Source: Verrucomicrobiia bacterium (GTDB lineage: Bacteria > Verrucomicrobiota > Verrucomicrobiia > Verrucomicrobiales > DEV007). Taken from it: a stretch of DNA of 64,000 nucleotides. Under the pieces are notes generated by a model. It was not told where the DNA came from. It made no database searches and worked only from the letters and a program-made list of their open reading frames with translations. The DNA is taken from the NCBI GenBank assembly GCA_030425385.1, contig JAUIAH010000008.1, positions 62,001-126,000 of the forward strand, written 5' to 3'. Below, piece by piece: positions 54,188-62,482 of this stretch (position 1 is its first letter; each line of letters opens with the position of its first letter). The position numbers were made by a program, and so were the translations under genes.

Positions 54188-54732
54188 CTAGCTGCCAGAG
54201 TGATCGCGAAGCCAGACTTCCAATTGCTCCACACTGGCAATGTTAGGGAAATCGATTGCAAGTTCCTGCAGCGCCGAGGGGCTGAGTTTCTTGAGCCGTT
54301 TCTCCCAGGATTCTTCTGCGGAGAAACGGGCGTCGAAGTAACTCGCCACCGCACTCAGCAGCCCAGCCTGGCGACCTTCTTGGATCCCTGCTTTACGCCC
54401 TTCCTTACGGAGTTGATCAGCGCTAGTGAGAACGGCTTCTTGCATTCCTTCACTTGTGTACCACCGGCTCCATGGCTGCAAGTTTCTCCATGACGCCGGA
54501 TTCGTTCTCGGCCAGGTAGCAGAACATGCTGGTGACCAACGAATTGCCGTCCGAGGGATCTAGCACGGCTTCGACTTCACCAATGTGGCGTTCGATCCAG
54601 GCGAGGCCACGTTTGGCAGCGATGCTCTTCATAAGGCCCACCGCTACACGGCAAATCGCTGGCGAGCTTCTTGCGTTGGAAAACGACTTTGAAGAAGCGA
54701 TCGTGATGATTGGGGAAAGAATCCTTAGCCAT
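54188..54732 (-). pseudogene. Degraded Rpn/PD-(D/E)XK nuclease-type transposase gene
   Basis: Three fragments of one protein lie in order in different frames. ATG 54732 opens 'MAKDSFPNHHDRFFKVVFQR', the usual N terminus of this family. A second frame (about 54641-54450) reads 'LAWIERHIGEVEAVLDPSDG' and 'LVTSMFCYLAENESGVMEKL'. A third (about 54461-54188) continues 'SEGMQEAVLTSADQLRKEGR', the typical 'KAGIQEGRQAG' helix and a C-terminal 'LSPSALQELAIDFPNIASVE'. The full family is about 300 residues, so the middle is deleted and at least two frameshifts are present. Rpn proteins are recombination-promoting nucleases. It lies beside a vapBC-type pair. Confidence 0.65.
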
Positions 54733-54761
54733 GCATGACCCAGACGCGCGGAATGTGCGCG

Positions 54762-55292
54762 CTAGTAATTGGTCGCCTCTTGCGCCCGCGGAATGTCCTG
54801 TGGCTGGAAGACTTCCAGCTCATTGAGATGGTCAAAGGTGGAATCGCACGTGGCTAACTGGCGGATCCCCAGACGCGACATCACCGCGAGATTGAGGGAA
54901 TCGTTCGTCATCATCCCAAAGCGTTCCTGAATGGTGAGCGCCGCAAAGATATCTTCCTTCTCTACGCTGACGACTTCGACTCCACCATGCAGCCAATGCT
55001 GGACCGGCGTGCGATACTCGCCCAAACACCGCACGAGCGAATTCCTCTTGGCGAGGAAACTAGCAGGATTGCTATTTGAAAGAATGCCTTTCTGCCGAGC
55101 TTCTAACATCATGGCGTGATGACAGAATTCTCCCACCACCATGGTGGTGATGTAAGCCTGCACGGCGCCCTCATTGCAGCGGGCTCCCAATCGAATGCAC
55201 TCGGAGGAATTACCCGTGAAAAGATAAAGCCACACATCCGTATCAATGAGGATCCTGCTCCCATCGGGTACGGCATCGAGTGATTGGGTCAT
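54762..55292 (-). CDS. PIN-domain ribonuclease toxin (VapC-like)
   Basis: A 176-residue PIN-domain protein. Acidic residues expected for metal binding are at Asp17 and Asp19 ('ILIDTDVWLY'), Glu55 ('VVGEFCHH'), Asp131 ('MTNDSLNLAV') and Asp150 ('ATCDSTFDHL'). VapC toxins cleave RNA and are held inactive by a DNA-binding antitoxin. The antitoxin gene overlaps its start by 4 bases. It is somewhat longer than typical VapC (about 130-140 residues), so its closest relatives may belong to another PIN subgroup. Confidence 0.82.
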   Translation of the reverse strand: MTQSLDAVPDGSRILIDTDVWLYLFTGNSSECIRLGARCNEGAVQAYITTMVVGEFCHHAMMLEARQKGILSNSNPASFLAKRNSLVRCLGEYRTPVQHWLHGGVEVVSVEKEDIFAALTIQERFGMMTNDSLNLAVMSRLGIRQLATCDSTFDHLNELEVFQPQDIPRAQEATNY

Positions 55293-55546
55293 AACTGGTA
55301 AGTGTCTTCGTCTAGCACCGCTCTAACGTCGCTATATGAAGCCTTGAGGGCTGGATGTTTCAACAGCTTTTCTGGCTCAACTGGAGCCCGCTCGGCCGCG
55401 GATTGGGTTTCGAGATAGAGCGCAATCGCATCCGCAATGATGTCCGCCATGGGACGACCTTCCTCAACGGCTTGAAGCTTGAGACGCTTCAACAACTGGG
55501 TTTCAAGCACTGTCCCAACCTTCCGTTTCTTGGCGACTTCTGACAT
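55289..55546 (-). CDS. Ribbon-helix-helix antitoxin partner of the PIN toxin
   Basis: An 85-residue protein with a basic N-terminal ribbon-helix-helix ('RKVGTVLETQLLKRLKLQAV', then 'GRPMADIIADAIALYLE') and an acidic C-terminal tail that would bind the toxin. It overlaps the toxin gene by 4 bases. RHH antitoxins usually repress their own promoter, here in the AT-rich gap at 55547-55741. Confidence 0.75.
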   Translation of the reverse strand: MSEVAKKRKVGTVLETQLLKRLKLQAVEEGRPMADIIADAIALYLETQSAAERAPVEPEKLLKHPALKASYSDVRAVLDEDTYQL

Positions 55547-55741
55547 GCACCATACATGACATAGCCAATAAAAATTGCAAATATGAAATTTATAAAGAAC
55601 GACGCCGATCGACCGTATTTCTCAAATCTGAGCCAAACGGAGAATCGGAGAGCCATTCCTTCATCAGCGGGACCTCCAGGAATCTCTCTCTTGCGTTTGC
55701 GCACACTCTCGACACGTTCGGGCAAACTTTCGAGAAATTAG

Positions 55742-56320
55742 ATGACGCCCGCCACTGCTAGCCATTCCCCCGATCCCCGCCAAATCATTGAACAGCGCCT
55801 CCTCAACACGCGCACCATCATGATCTACGGGGGCATCAGCCAAGAAGTGGCGCAGGACGTCTCGGAGAAGCTCATCATTCTCTCTCAGGAGTCGGACGCT
55901 GACATCACCATCTACCTCAATTCCCAAGGTGGTCATGTGGAGGCGGGTGATACCATCTTTGACATGATCCGTCACGTCACTCCCCGCGTGCGCATCGTCG
56001 GCACCGGTTGGGTGGCCAGCGCTGGCGCCCTTATCTACGCGGCGCCCCCACGTGATTGCCGTTTCGCGCTTCCCAACACGCGCTTCATGCTGCACCAACC
56101 CAGCGGCGGCGTCGGTGGCACGGCATCCGATGTGAAGATCGAGGTGGAGGAACTTCTCAAGATGCGCAAGCGGCTCAATCAGATCTTTGCGGATCAAACA
56201 GGCCAATCCTTGGAGCGCGTGACGGAGGACAGCGATCGCAATTTCTGGATGAGTGCCCAGGAGGCTGTGAACTACGGGCTTGCTGGCAAGGTCGTGCAGA
56301 GCGCTTCCGAGCTGTCCTGA
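55742..56320 (+). CDS. clpP: ATP-dependent Clp protease proteolytic subunit, atypical triad
   Basis: A 192-residue ClpP. Family motifs are 'LNTRTIMIYGGI', 'ITIYLNSQGGHVEAGDTIFD', the nucleophile Ser93 in 'GWVASAGALIYA', and His118 in 'FMLHQPSGG'. The third triad position, normally Asp in 'RDxxMSA', appears to be Asn167 in 'DSDRNFWMSAQEAVNYGL'; Asp165 is two residues earlier. Asn at this place is known in Listeria ClpP1, which depends on a partner ClpP. A second clpP elsewhere in the genome is therefore likely. The trpF gene begins 3 bases after its stop. Confidence 0.92.
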   Translation: MTPATASHSPDPRQIIEQRLLNTRTIMIYGGISQEVAQDVSEKLIILSQESDADITIYLNSQGGHVEAGDTIFDMIRHVTPRVRIVGTGWVASAGALIYAAPPRDCRFALPNTRFMLHQPSGGVGGTASDVKIEVEELLKMRKRLNQIFADQTGQSLERVTEDSDRNFWMSAQEAVNYGLAGKVVQSASELS

Positions 56321-56323
56321 CAC

Positions 56324-56980
56324 TTGGCTTTCTTCGAATCAACCGAGGGGACACGGGCCAAGATTTGTGGCCTCTTGCGACTTGAGGACGCTCACTTCTG
56401 TGCCCAAGAAGGCGCGGATGCGATCGGTCTCAATTTCTACCCACGATCAAAACGCTACCTCGCCCCCGAAGTCGCACGTTCGTGGGCAAGCGATCTCCCC
56501 TCTGAACTCACGCGCATCGGTGTCTTTGTGAATACATCATTGGATGCGATTCGATCCCTGTTAGACGACGGCACGATTCATGCCGCTCAACTTCATGGCG
56601 ACGAGACGCCAGAAGACTGTGCGCACCTGAAACGCAACGGGCACCGCGTGCTCAAGGCATTCGGCATCCGCGATGAAACGTCGCTCGCAGGGCTCAGCAC
56701 GTTTAATGTCGACGGGATCGTCCTCGACGCGTTCTGTCCTGGCGACTATGGCGGGTCAGGAAAGACCTTTCAGTGGGAACTCGCCTTGGCTGCCAAAGAA
56801 CGGGTGGGCACCACCCCCATCATCCTTTCAGGCGGCCTGAACTCGGACAATGTGCGTGCCGCTATCGATCGCGTCCATCCGTTCGCGGTGGATGTCGCCA
56901 GTGGCGTGGAAGACCCACCGGGGGTGAAATCCCAAACACGCATCCGCGACTTTCTTCACGCAGCACGTTCCTCGCCGTAA
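56324..56980 (+). CDS. trpF: Phosphoribosylanthranilate isomerase
   Basis: A 218-residue TIM-barrel enzyme of tryptophan synthesis. Visible motifs: 'TRAKICGLLRLED' with the catalytic Cys, 'GADAIGLNFYPRSKRYL', 'AAQLHGDETPE', 'GIVLDAFCPGDYGGSGKTF' with the catalytic Asp, and 'PIILSGGLNSDNVRAAI' with 'AVDVASGVED' for phosphate binding. The start seems to be TTG 56324, unusual but the only one compatible with the family's N terminus, 3 bases after clpP. Its 3' end overlaps the convergent MFS gene by 25 bases. Other trp genes are absent from the window. Confidence 0.92.
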   Translation: MAFFESTEGTRAKICGLLRLEDAHFCAQEGADAIGLNFYPRSKRYLAPEVARSWASDLPSELTRIGVFVNTSLDAIRSLLDDGTIHAAQLHGDETPEDCAHLKRNGHRVLKAFGIRDETSLAGLSTFNVDGIVLDAFCPGDYGGSGKTFQWELALAAKERVGTTPIILSGGLNSDNVRAAIDRVHPFAVDVASGVEDPPGVKSQTRIRDFLHAARSSP

Positions 56981-58158
56981 TTGTCCTCAGGCCGAAAGAG
57001 GAAGATCAGAATCAGCATGGCTGTCAGGGCCAACCCGGCAGCCGCGAAGAAGAGCATGCGAAGATCGGCCTCTGCAATCAGTCCCCCCACGCGTCCGGCA
57101 AGGATCCTGGCTCCACCGATGACCATCATCGTATAGACCCCTTGGATCGAGTTGCGGAAATGGTCAGAGGCTAACTGATTGAGGAACATGACAGGCAAGA
57201 CCATGATCGCGCAGATCTCCAATCCGTGGAACACTTGAGTCAGCGCCGCCGTCCACACAGAAGGAAACAGGCCCAGCAAAGTCAGACGTGCGACCATGCA
57301 ACAGAGCCCAGCAATCATCAGCGCCTTCATGCCAAAGCGACTCCGCAGACGCGATAGTGCTAGAATGTAGAAGATTTCTAACACCACTCCTAAATTGACG
57401 ATCAAACCAATATTCTCTGAGGAAACGCCCACCATCTCTCGCAGATACACCGGAAAGAAGGTATGGTAAGCGGTCGATGCCCCGTACGCCAGGAAGAGAC
57501 TGAGGAGGAACCAGCGTCCCCGAGGACCGATCAATGTCTTGAACGCCTCAGTGGACGGCATGCGTCCCTTTCCTTTGACCACCGTCCCCTCCTTCACTTT
57601 CGGAAGCCACTGGGCATGCAACGCACTGAGCACGCCAAACCCAACGGCTGTCCACACCACCATGCTGAGGTCTTGCCACCACTTGAGGAAGAAATAGAGC
57701 CCCAAGGTTGGGACGATGTAACCCACGGTCCCCCACACGCGCACTCGATTATAATTCGCCGTGTTTCCACCCGTTGCCTTCGCATGAGCAAAGTAATGCC
57801 CATCTTGCAAGGCCACCACTGGCATAAATGCCAGGCTATGCAGAGTGTAGAAGAGCAACGCTAGGGGCACTCCCGTCGTCGTAGCGAGCATGGCAAAGGC
57901 TGCGCCGCTGATAAGAAACGCCACGCCAAGGATGCGCCTCGAATCCAAACGCAAGTCGGCTAACAACGTGATCAGGATTGGCGAAAGAACCGTTGCCACA
58001 CTTGTGAGCGCTTGATTCAGACCGATCTCGGTATTGGTAAAGCCCTTCACCTCCTTCAGGTAGACCGGCAAGTGTGGGCCGATGCACCCGTAAATGGCGT
58101 AGGAGATGAGAAACTGAATCTGCAGCGGACGCATGGAGGCAAGCGAAGGCAAGCCCAT
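56956..58158 (-). CDS. Major facilitator superfamily transporter (MFS_1-like/nucleoside type)
   Basis: A 400-residue inner-membrane protein with 12 predicted helices. The N-terminal 'RPLQIQFLISYAIYGCIGPH' and 'LPVYLKEVKGFTNTEIGLNQ', and the motif 'VRVWGTVGYIVPTLG' after helix 4, match the LacY/nucleoside:H+ symporter-like MFS_1 group. A cytosolic loop between halves is short and Lys-rich ('PKVKEGTVVKGKGRMPSTEA'). Substrate unknown. ATG 58158 or 58134 could be the start. The 3' end overlaps trpF by 25 bases. Confidence 0.85.
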   Translation of the reverse strand: MGLPSLASMRPLQIQFLISYAIYGCIGPHLPVYLKEVKGFTNTEIGLNQALTSVATVLSPILITLLADLRLDSRRILGVAFLISGAAFAMLATTTGVPLALLFYTLHSLAFMPVVALQDGHYFAHAKATGGNTANYNRVRVWGTVGYIVPTLGLYFFLKWWQDLSMVVWTAVGFGVLSALHAQWLPKVKEGTVVKGKGRMPSTEAFKTLIGPRGRWFLLSLFLAYGASTAYHTFFPVYLREMVGVSSENIGLIVNLGVVLEIFYILALSRLRSRFGMKALMIAGLCCMVARLTLLGLFPSVWTAALTQVFHGLEICAIMVLPVMFLNQLASDHFRNSIQGVYTMMVIGGARILAGRVGGLIAEADLRMLFFAAAGLALTAMLILIFLFRPEDNYGEERAA

Positions 58159-58180
58159 GCTTGCCCAGAATCAACCGGAA

Positions 58181-58212
58181 AGCCTCTCCGCAATCTGAAT
58201 TGCGGAGAGGCT
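58181..58212 (-). terminator. Perfect 14-base stem after the oxidoreductase gene
   Basis: AGCCTCTCCGCAAT (58181-58194) and ATTGCGGAGAGGCT (58199-58212) form a 14-pair stem with a 4-base loop. It lies 31 bases downstream of the leftward oxidoreductase gene and 22 bases before the MFS start, so it probably ends the former's transcript or forms the MFS leader. Confidence 0.7.
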
Positions 58213-58242
58213 AATCAAAGGTCATTCGCCCACCCCCTAACA

Positions 58243-59562
58243 TCAACCTTGAAGCGACCACTGGTCCCGGTAAGGCACATCTTTCAGGAGCTTATCCGCG
58301 CTGGCGTCGCCAATGACTTCTTCTTTGGCAGGATCCCATTTGAGCGGACGTCCTAGTTGCAGGGAGACATAGGCCAGATGCCCCGGGGTGATGGATCGGT
58401 GGGCCGTTTCCGCAGGTGCGATGCACTCCTTGCGTGTACGGATGCCATCGACGAAGTTGCGATGATGTCCAGGGGATGCGTAGGCCTTGATCGGTCCGCG
58501 ATCTGTCTTCTCCCGGATCCACTCTTTGTTAGAGGCTTCGATCTTGCCGCGATCCACCCAGATCCATCCGTTCTCACCAATCCACTTGGTACCCATCCGA
58601 TTCTCGCTGGAAATGGAAGACGTGTAGCCTTCGGCAAACTGACATTTCACTTCATACTTGGTCGGACCGTCCCACATGCCTTTGTTAGGAAACTCGAATC
58701 CCACTGCTTCCACTTGAACTGGGCCTGACTTGTCGAGGCCGAGCCCCCAATGGGCAATGTCATTGTGATGACCGATCCAGTCCATGAGTTGCCCCCCACC
58801 GTAGTCGAGGCACCACCGCCAGTTCCAATGCAGGCGATGCTTCGAGTAGGGCAGGTAACGGCTTGGCCCACACCAGAGATCGTAATTCAGATTGTCCGGG
58901 ATGGGTTCCCCTACCCGACCTTCGTGATCCGTGCCCCCACCTTTCGGCAGTCCCACCTCCACGTGTTGGATCTTCCCTAACAAACCGTTCTGAACTGCCT
59001 CCACCGCGATGCGAAAACGAACATCCGAACGTTGCTGAGACCCCGTTTGAAAGATAGCGTTTCGCTTGGCTACTTCGCGATACACCGCCTGACCTTCTCC
59101 AAAGAGATGCGTGACGGGCTTCTCACAGTAGACGTCCTTACCATTGCGTAGCGCTTCCAGCGTGGCAAGCGCATGCCAGTGATCAGGGGTCGCCACGACC
59201 ACGGCATCGATATCCTTACGAGCACACAATTCGCGAAAGTCCTCGTAGGCAGCGCACCCCTTGTAATCGCCTTTCCCTTTCTCGGCGTAATACTTCTCGA
59301 CGCGAGCCTTGGCTGGCTCACGTCCGCCACTATCCTTCCCCTCATGCTGCCGATCGACGTCACAAACGGCCACCACCTGAACCTCCTCCTGACGCATGAG
59401 CGCATTCATGTCACCATTGCCCATTCCTCCCAGACCGATGACGCCAAGGGTCGTTCGTTCACTCGGAACGGGGCGGTCTCCTTGGGCAATGGCTGATGCA
59501 GGGATGATAGTAGGAGCTCCGAGGGCTCCGGCGGATGATTTCAGGAAATGTCGGCGTTTCAT
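58243..59562 (-). CDS. Tat-exported Gfo/Idh/MocA family oxidoreductase
   Basis: A 439-residue protein. The N terminus 'MKRRHFLKSSAGALGAPTII' is a twin-arginine-type signal (KRRHF), so it is exported folded with its cofactor. The NAD(P)-binding fold is 'TLGVIGLGGMGNGDM', the catalytic-lysine motif is 'DVYCEKPVTH', and the C-terminal domain contains 'DYGGGQLMDWIGHHNDIAHW'. Such proteins, abundant in Planctomycetota and Verrucomicrobiota, act on sugars or inositols; the substrate is unknown. ATG 59562 places the signal at residue 1. It is divergent from uppP with a 90-base gap and ends before a strong hairpin. Confidence 0.92.
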   Translation of the reverse strand: MKRRHFLKSSAGALGAPTIIPASAIAQGDRPVPSERTTLGVIGLGGMGNGDMNALMRQEEVQVVAVCDVDRQHEGKDSGGREPAKARVEKYYAEKGKGDYKGCAAYEDFRELCARKDIDAVVVATPDHWHALATLEALRNGKDVYCEKPVTHLFGEGQAVYREVAKRNAIFQTGSQQRSDVRFRIAVEAVQNGLLGKIQHVEVGLPKGGGTDHEGRVGEPIPDNLNYDLWCGPSRYLPYSKHRLHWNWRWCLDYGGGQLMDWIGHHNDIAHWGLGLDKSGPVQVEAVGFEFPNKGMWDGPTKYEVKCQFAEGYTSSISSENRMGTKWIGENGWIWVDRGKIEASNKEWIREKTDRGPIKAYASPGHHRNFVDGIRTRKECIAPAETAHRSITPGHLAYVSLQLGRPLKWDPAKEEVIGDASADKLLKDVPYRDQWSLQG

Positions 59563-59651
59563 CGTTGGTAAATTCAATGTCTGGGTTCCAACCCCGCATC
59601 CAGCACAAAAGTCGCCCCTTGCAGATTGTCTCAGGGCGGCTAGTAGCGGGG

Positions 59652-60500
59652 ATGACCTCTTTGGAAGCCATCATTCTCGGCATCGTCGAAGGCGTCACGG
59701 AGTATCTCCCCGTGTCGTCCACCGGCCACCTGATCCTCACACAGCACGCACTTGGGATCGAGGACACGGCCGCTTCCAAAGCCTACGCCATTTGCATTCA
59801 AGCCGGAGCCATTCTCGCCGTGCTCGGCCTCTACTGGAAACATGTGAAGGAAATCATCGAGGGCTGGCTTGGCAAGATCGGCGTCGGTGGAGGCAATCCC
59901 CATGGCTTTCAATTGGGTTTCAATATCATCGCCGCCTTTCTCCCCGCCGCGGTTCTTGGCCTTCTCTTTGATGACATGATCGAGGCGAAACTCTTCGGTC
60001 TTTGGCCTATCGTCTTCGCCTGGTTCGTAGGCGGGGTCGCCATTCTCGCCACTGCGTTCTATCGCAAGCGCCGTCAAGAAGGAGGAGGTGAAGGGAAATC
60101 CCTCATGGACATGACTTGGAAGATGGCTCTGATCATTGGCTTCATCCAATGCATCGCCATGTGGCCAGGTACGAGCCGAAGCTTGGTCACCATTGTGGGA
60201 GGCGTCCTCGTAGGCTTGAGCCTAGCTTCGGCCGTCGAGTTCAGCTTTCTGTTAGGCGTACTAACCCTCTGCGCCGCCACTGTCTACAAAGCAATCGAGA
60301 ACGGCCCCATCATGTTAGAGGCCTATGGATGGACCCCCATGATCATCGGTTCCATTGCCGCCTGGATCTCTGCCGTGATCGCGGTGAAATGGATGGTGGC
60401 CTACTTGCAGAAACACGGCATGGCCATCTTCGGCCATTATCGCATCATCCTCGCCATCATCGTCGCCGTGTTGATCTCGATGGGAATCCTTGAAGCGTAG
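59652..60500 (+). CDS. uppP: Undecaprenyl-diphosphatase UppP/BacA
   Basis: A 282-residue inner-membrane enzyme that recycles undecaprenyl pyrophosphate to the monophosphate for peptidoglycan and polysaccharide synthesis. Signature motifs are 'GIVEGVTEYLPVSSTGHLIL' near the N terminus and 'MWPGTSRSLVTIVGGVLVGL' in the second half; about eight helices are predicted. ATG 59652 gives the family's N terminus. The next gene, a lipoprotein, is convergent with a 12-base gap. Confidence 0.95.
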   Translation: MTSLEAIILGIVEGVTEYLPVSSTGHLILTQHALGIEDTAASKAYAICIQAGAILAVLGLYWKHVKEIIEGWLGKIGVGGGNPHGFQLGFNIIAAFLPAAVLGLLFDDMIEAKLFGLWPIVFAWFVGGVAILATAFYRKRRQEGGGEGKSLMDMTWKMALIIGFIQCIAMWPGTSRSLVTIVGGVLVGLSLASAVEFSFLLGVLTLCAATVYKAIENGPIMLEAYGWTPMIIGSIAAWISAVIAVKWMVAYLQKHGMAIFGHYRIILAIIVAVLISMGILEA

Positions 60501-60512
60501 CTTCGGTTCAAA

Positions 60513-60860
60513 TCAATAACGATATTCCGGGACTTTCGTTGGAATACCATCAATTTCGAGGACCATGAACTTACCTTCATTCCGAGGCCACTGCATCGCT
60601 TCTGCATGCCCAAGACACTCAGCAGTATAGATCCATCGAGAAAACGATTCCCCATCCTCTTCCCAAATCAAGTAGTGCATTGCTAGGGTAATTGCTGCCT
60701 CACCATCGTGAAATCGGTTGACCCGCTTCTCATACTCCTCGATTTCTTTTGTAGAGAGTGAGAATCCTTCACCTGGGGTGATTCTGTTGACCTTGATGCA
60801 TCCCGTCATCGCCAGGAACACCCATGCGATGATAACCATGCCCTTGAGGCGTAGCCTCAT
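60513..60860 (-). CDS. Small predicted lipoprotein, unknown function
   Basis: A 115-residue protein with a signal peptide and lipobox AMTGC (~17-21), so probably anchored to a membrane. The mature part is acidic and has no motif I recognise; it includes 'YEKRVNRFHDGEAAITLAMH', which might be a TPR/Sel1-like helix pair. ATG 60860 gives a natural signal peptide. Its upstream region contains the CACAGA repeats and inverted repeat at 60861-60918. Confidence 0.65.
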   Translation of the reverse strand: MRLRLKGMVIIAWVFLAMTGCIKVNRITPGEGFSLSTKEIEEYEKRVNRFHDGEAAITLAMHYLIWEEDGESFSRWIYTAECLGHAEAMQWPRNEGKFMVLEIDGIPTKVPEYRY

Positions 60861-60918
60861 GCATCTGTGGTCTCTGTGAAATCTGTGGTTCACTACTGAA
60901 TCAGCTTACCACAGATGC
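60861..60918. repeat. TCTGTG repeats and a 10-base inverted repeat
   Basis: TCTGTG occurs three times at 9-base spacing (60864-60869, 60873-60878, 60882-60887). GCATCTGTGG (60861-60870) is perfectly inverted as CCACAGATGC (60909-60918). On the other strand this reads as CACAGA-type repeats, which are frequent between genes in Verrucomicrobiota by my recollection. It sits directly upstream of the lipoprotein start codon. Confidence 0.6.
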
Positions 60919-60951
60919 CACCTCCTTGAGGCATAAAGGTAGTCGAATCGG

Positions 60952-62376
60952 TCACGACTCTTCCGCCTCCGCGCGCGCGAGAATCCTAACAGATTCGTCC
61001 ACCCCATCTCTCCGCGGAGTGACTTTAGAAAGCACGGCTTCCAACAGGGGCGTCATCATGTTCAGGCGTTTGAGCTGGATCACCATGTTCCAGAGTGGCT
61101 CAAACTTCTTCCATCCACTCGTATAACAGAAATGCTTGAGCTGGTGCTTGGCAGATCCATGGAAGAGACTGGCTTTGGCAATAGCCCTCCACGTGTAGAA
61201 ATCGCGGTAGGCGCGATCATAGCCATCTTTCAGTGCAGCTCGTGTCATTCCGTGAGGTTCGAAGACCACATGACGCGTGTCATAGAGATCCCAATCATCG
61301 GTCAGCAGTCTCCCGGCACGCCGCATCTCCTCATAGAAGGCCGTTCCTGGATAGGGAGTGGCGATGTGAAAGGTGGACGTCGTGATTCCACTATCAATGG
61401 CCCAGTCCACGGTTCGTGAGAACACGTCCTCATCGTCACCATCCAATCCGAAGACGAAACTGCCATTGATCATGATTCCAAGATCATGCAGACGCTCCAC
61501 CACGCGGGCGTAATCGCGTCCGAGGTTCTGCTGTTTGTTGCTTTGCTGGAGATTGCGTGGATCCAAGCTTTCGAACCCAATAAAGATGCTGCGAAGCCCA
61601 GCAGCGGCAGCCTCCTCAATCAAATTGCCCTCAAGGATGGAATCCACCGTGGCCGCTCCTTGGAAGACACGATCCATGCCACGCATGCTTCGAAATAAGT
61701 CCCTAGCAAAGCGTCGATGCCCTAGCAAATGATCATCAAGGAAGTAGAGATGCCGTCCCGGCAAGCGCTCGATTTCTGTGAGGGCGTCGTCCACCTTCTG
61801 GGTGTAGAACGATTTCCCTCCTTGATAGAAGGCATCTTTATAACAGAACTCGCAATGATGAGGGCACCCTCGCGTGACGACAATGGAGTTTGGTACCAAG
61901 TAGCGACGGCGTTCAATGAGGTCTCTCCGCATTGGCGGGACCCCCACTAACGAACGAGCCTTCGAGAAGTACCGCTTGGCATGTTTCCCCTTTCGGTAGT
62001 CCTGAAGAAACCGCGGAAAGGATTCCTCTGCCGGCCCGAGAAAGATGACATCAGCATGAGCCGAAGCCTCCTCGGGCAAGGAAGTGACGTGGAGCCCGCC
62101 CAAGATCACGCAAACGCCCTTTCGCCGGTAGGCATCCGCGATGGCATAGGCGCGAGAGGCATTCGTGATATAGACCTGAATCGCAACCAGGTCGGGCGCG
62201 TCTTCAAGATCCAGACGCTGAACGTGCTGATCCACGATTTCAGCGTCGTCCTCATCAGGATCCAGGTAGGCGGCGAGGGTCGCTAATCCAAGCGGCGGAA
62301 AGAGCGCGTATTTGATAGGACGCCAGAACGGACTCTCAGCCTCCGTGAGTGATGGCAAGATAAACTTGACTTTCAT
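60952..62376 (-). CDS. B12-binding-domain radical SAM enzyme
   Basis: A 474-residue cytosolic protein. The N-terminal cobalamin-binding-like domain includes 'EIVDQHVQRLD' and 'GVCVILGGLHVTSLPEEASA'; the radical SAM core has the iron-sulfur motif C171-x3-C175-x2-C178 ('VTRGCPHHCEFCYKDAF'), 'HLYFLDDHLLG', 'IFIGFESLD' and 'INGSFVFGLDGDDEDVF'. This matches the class of B12-dependent radical SAM methylases and related enzymes (HpnP/BchE type). The product is not predictable. ATG 62376 gives the family's N terminus. Immediately upstream is a perfect 13-base palindrome, probably an operator. Confidence 0.88.
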   Translation of the reverse strand: MKVKFILPSLTEAESPFWRPIKYALFPPLGLATLAAYLDPDEDDAEIVDQHVQRLDLEDAPDLVAIQVYITNASRAYAIADAYRRKGVCVILGGLHVTSLPEEASAHADVIFLGPAEESFPRFLQDYRKGKHAKRYFSKARSLVGVPPMRRDLIERRRYLVPNSIVVTRGCPHHCEFCYKDAFYQGGKSFYTQKVDDALTEIERLPGRHLYFLDDHLLGHRRFARDLFRSMRGMDRVFQGAATVDSILEGNLIEEAAAAGLRSIFIGFESLDPRNLQQSNKQQNLGRDYARVVERLHDLGIMINGSFVFGLDGDDEDVFSRTVDWAIDSGITTSTFHIATPYPGTAFYEEMRRAGRLLTDDWDLYDTRHVVFEPHGMTRAALKDGYDRAYRDFYTWRAIAKASLFHGSAKHQLKHFCYTSGWKKFEPLWNMVIQLKRLNMMTPLLEAVLSKVTPRRDGVDESVRILARAEAEES

Positions 62377-62407
62377 CAGAGTTACTTTGTATTGCAAAGT
62401 AACTCTG
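62377..62407. promoter_or_regulatory. Perfect 13-base inverted repeat (probable operator)
   Basis: CAGAGTTACTTTG (62377-62389) and CAAAGTAACTCTG (62395-62407) are exact inverted copies around TATTG, starting right next to the radical SAM start codon and 75 bases from the divergent gene. A long perfect palindrome at this place is typical of a dimeric repressor's operator and could control one or both genes. Confidence 0.7.
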
Positions 62408-62482
62408 TCAATGCACTTGCGAATTTCTGAACGCCGACGATTTCCCTTACTCCTTCGTGGGATCTGTGAGAGGGTCTCGCCA

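Noticed and set aside
53828-54493. A 221-codon plus-strand frame running past the peroxidase stop
   Set aside because: It overlaps the peroxidase in another frame and then covers the Rpn fossil antisense; no protein-like signal.
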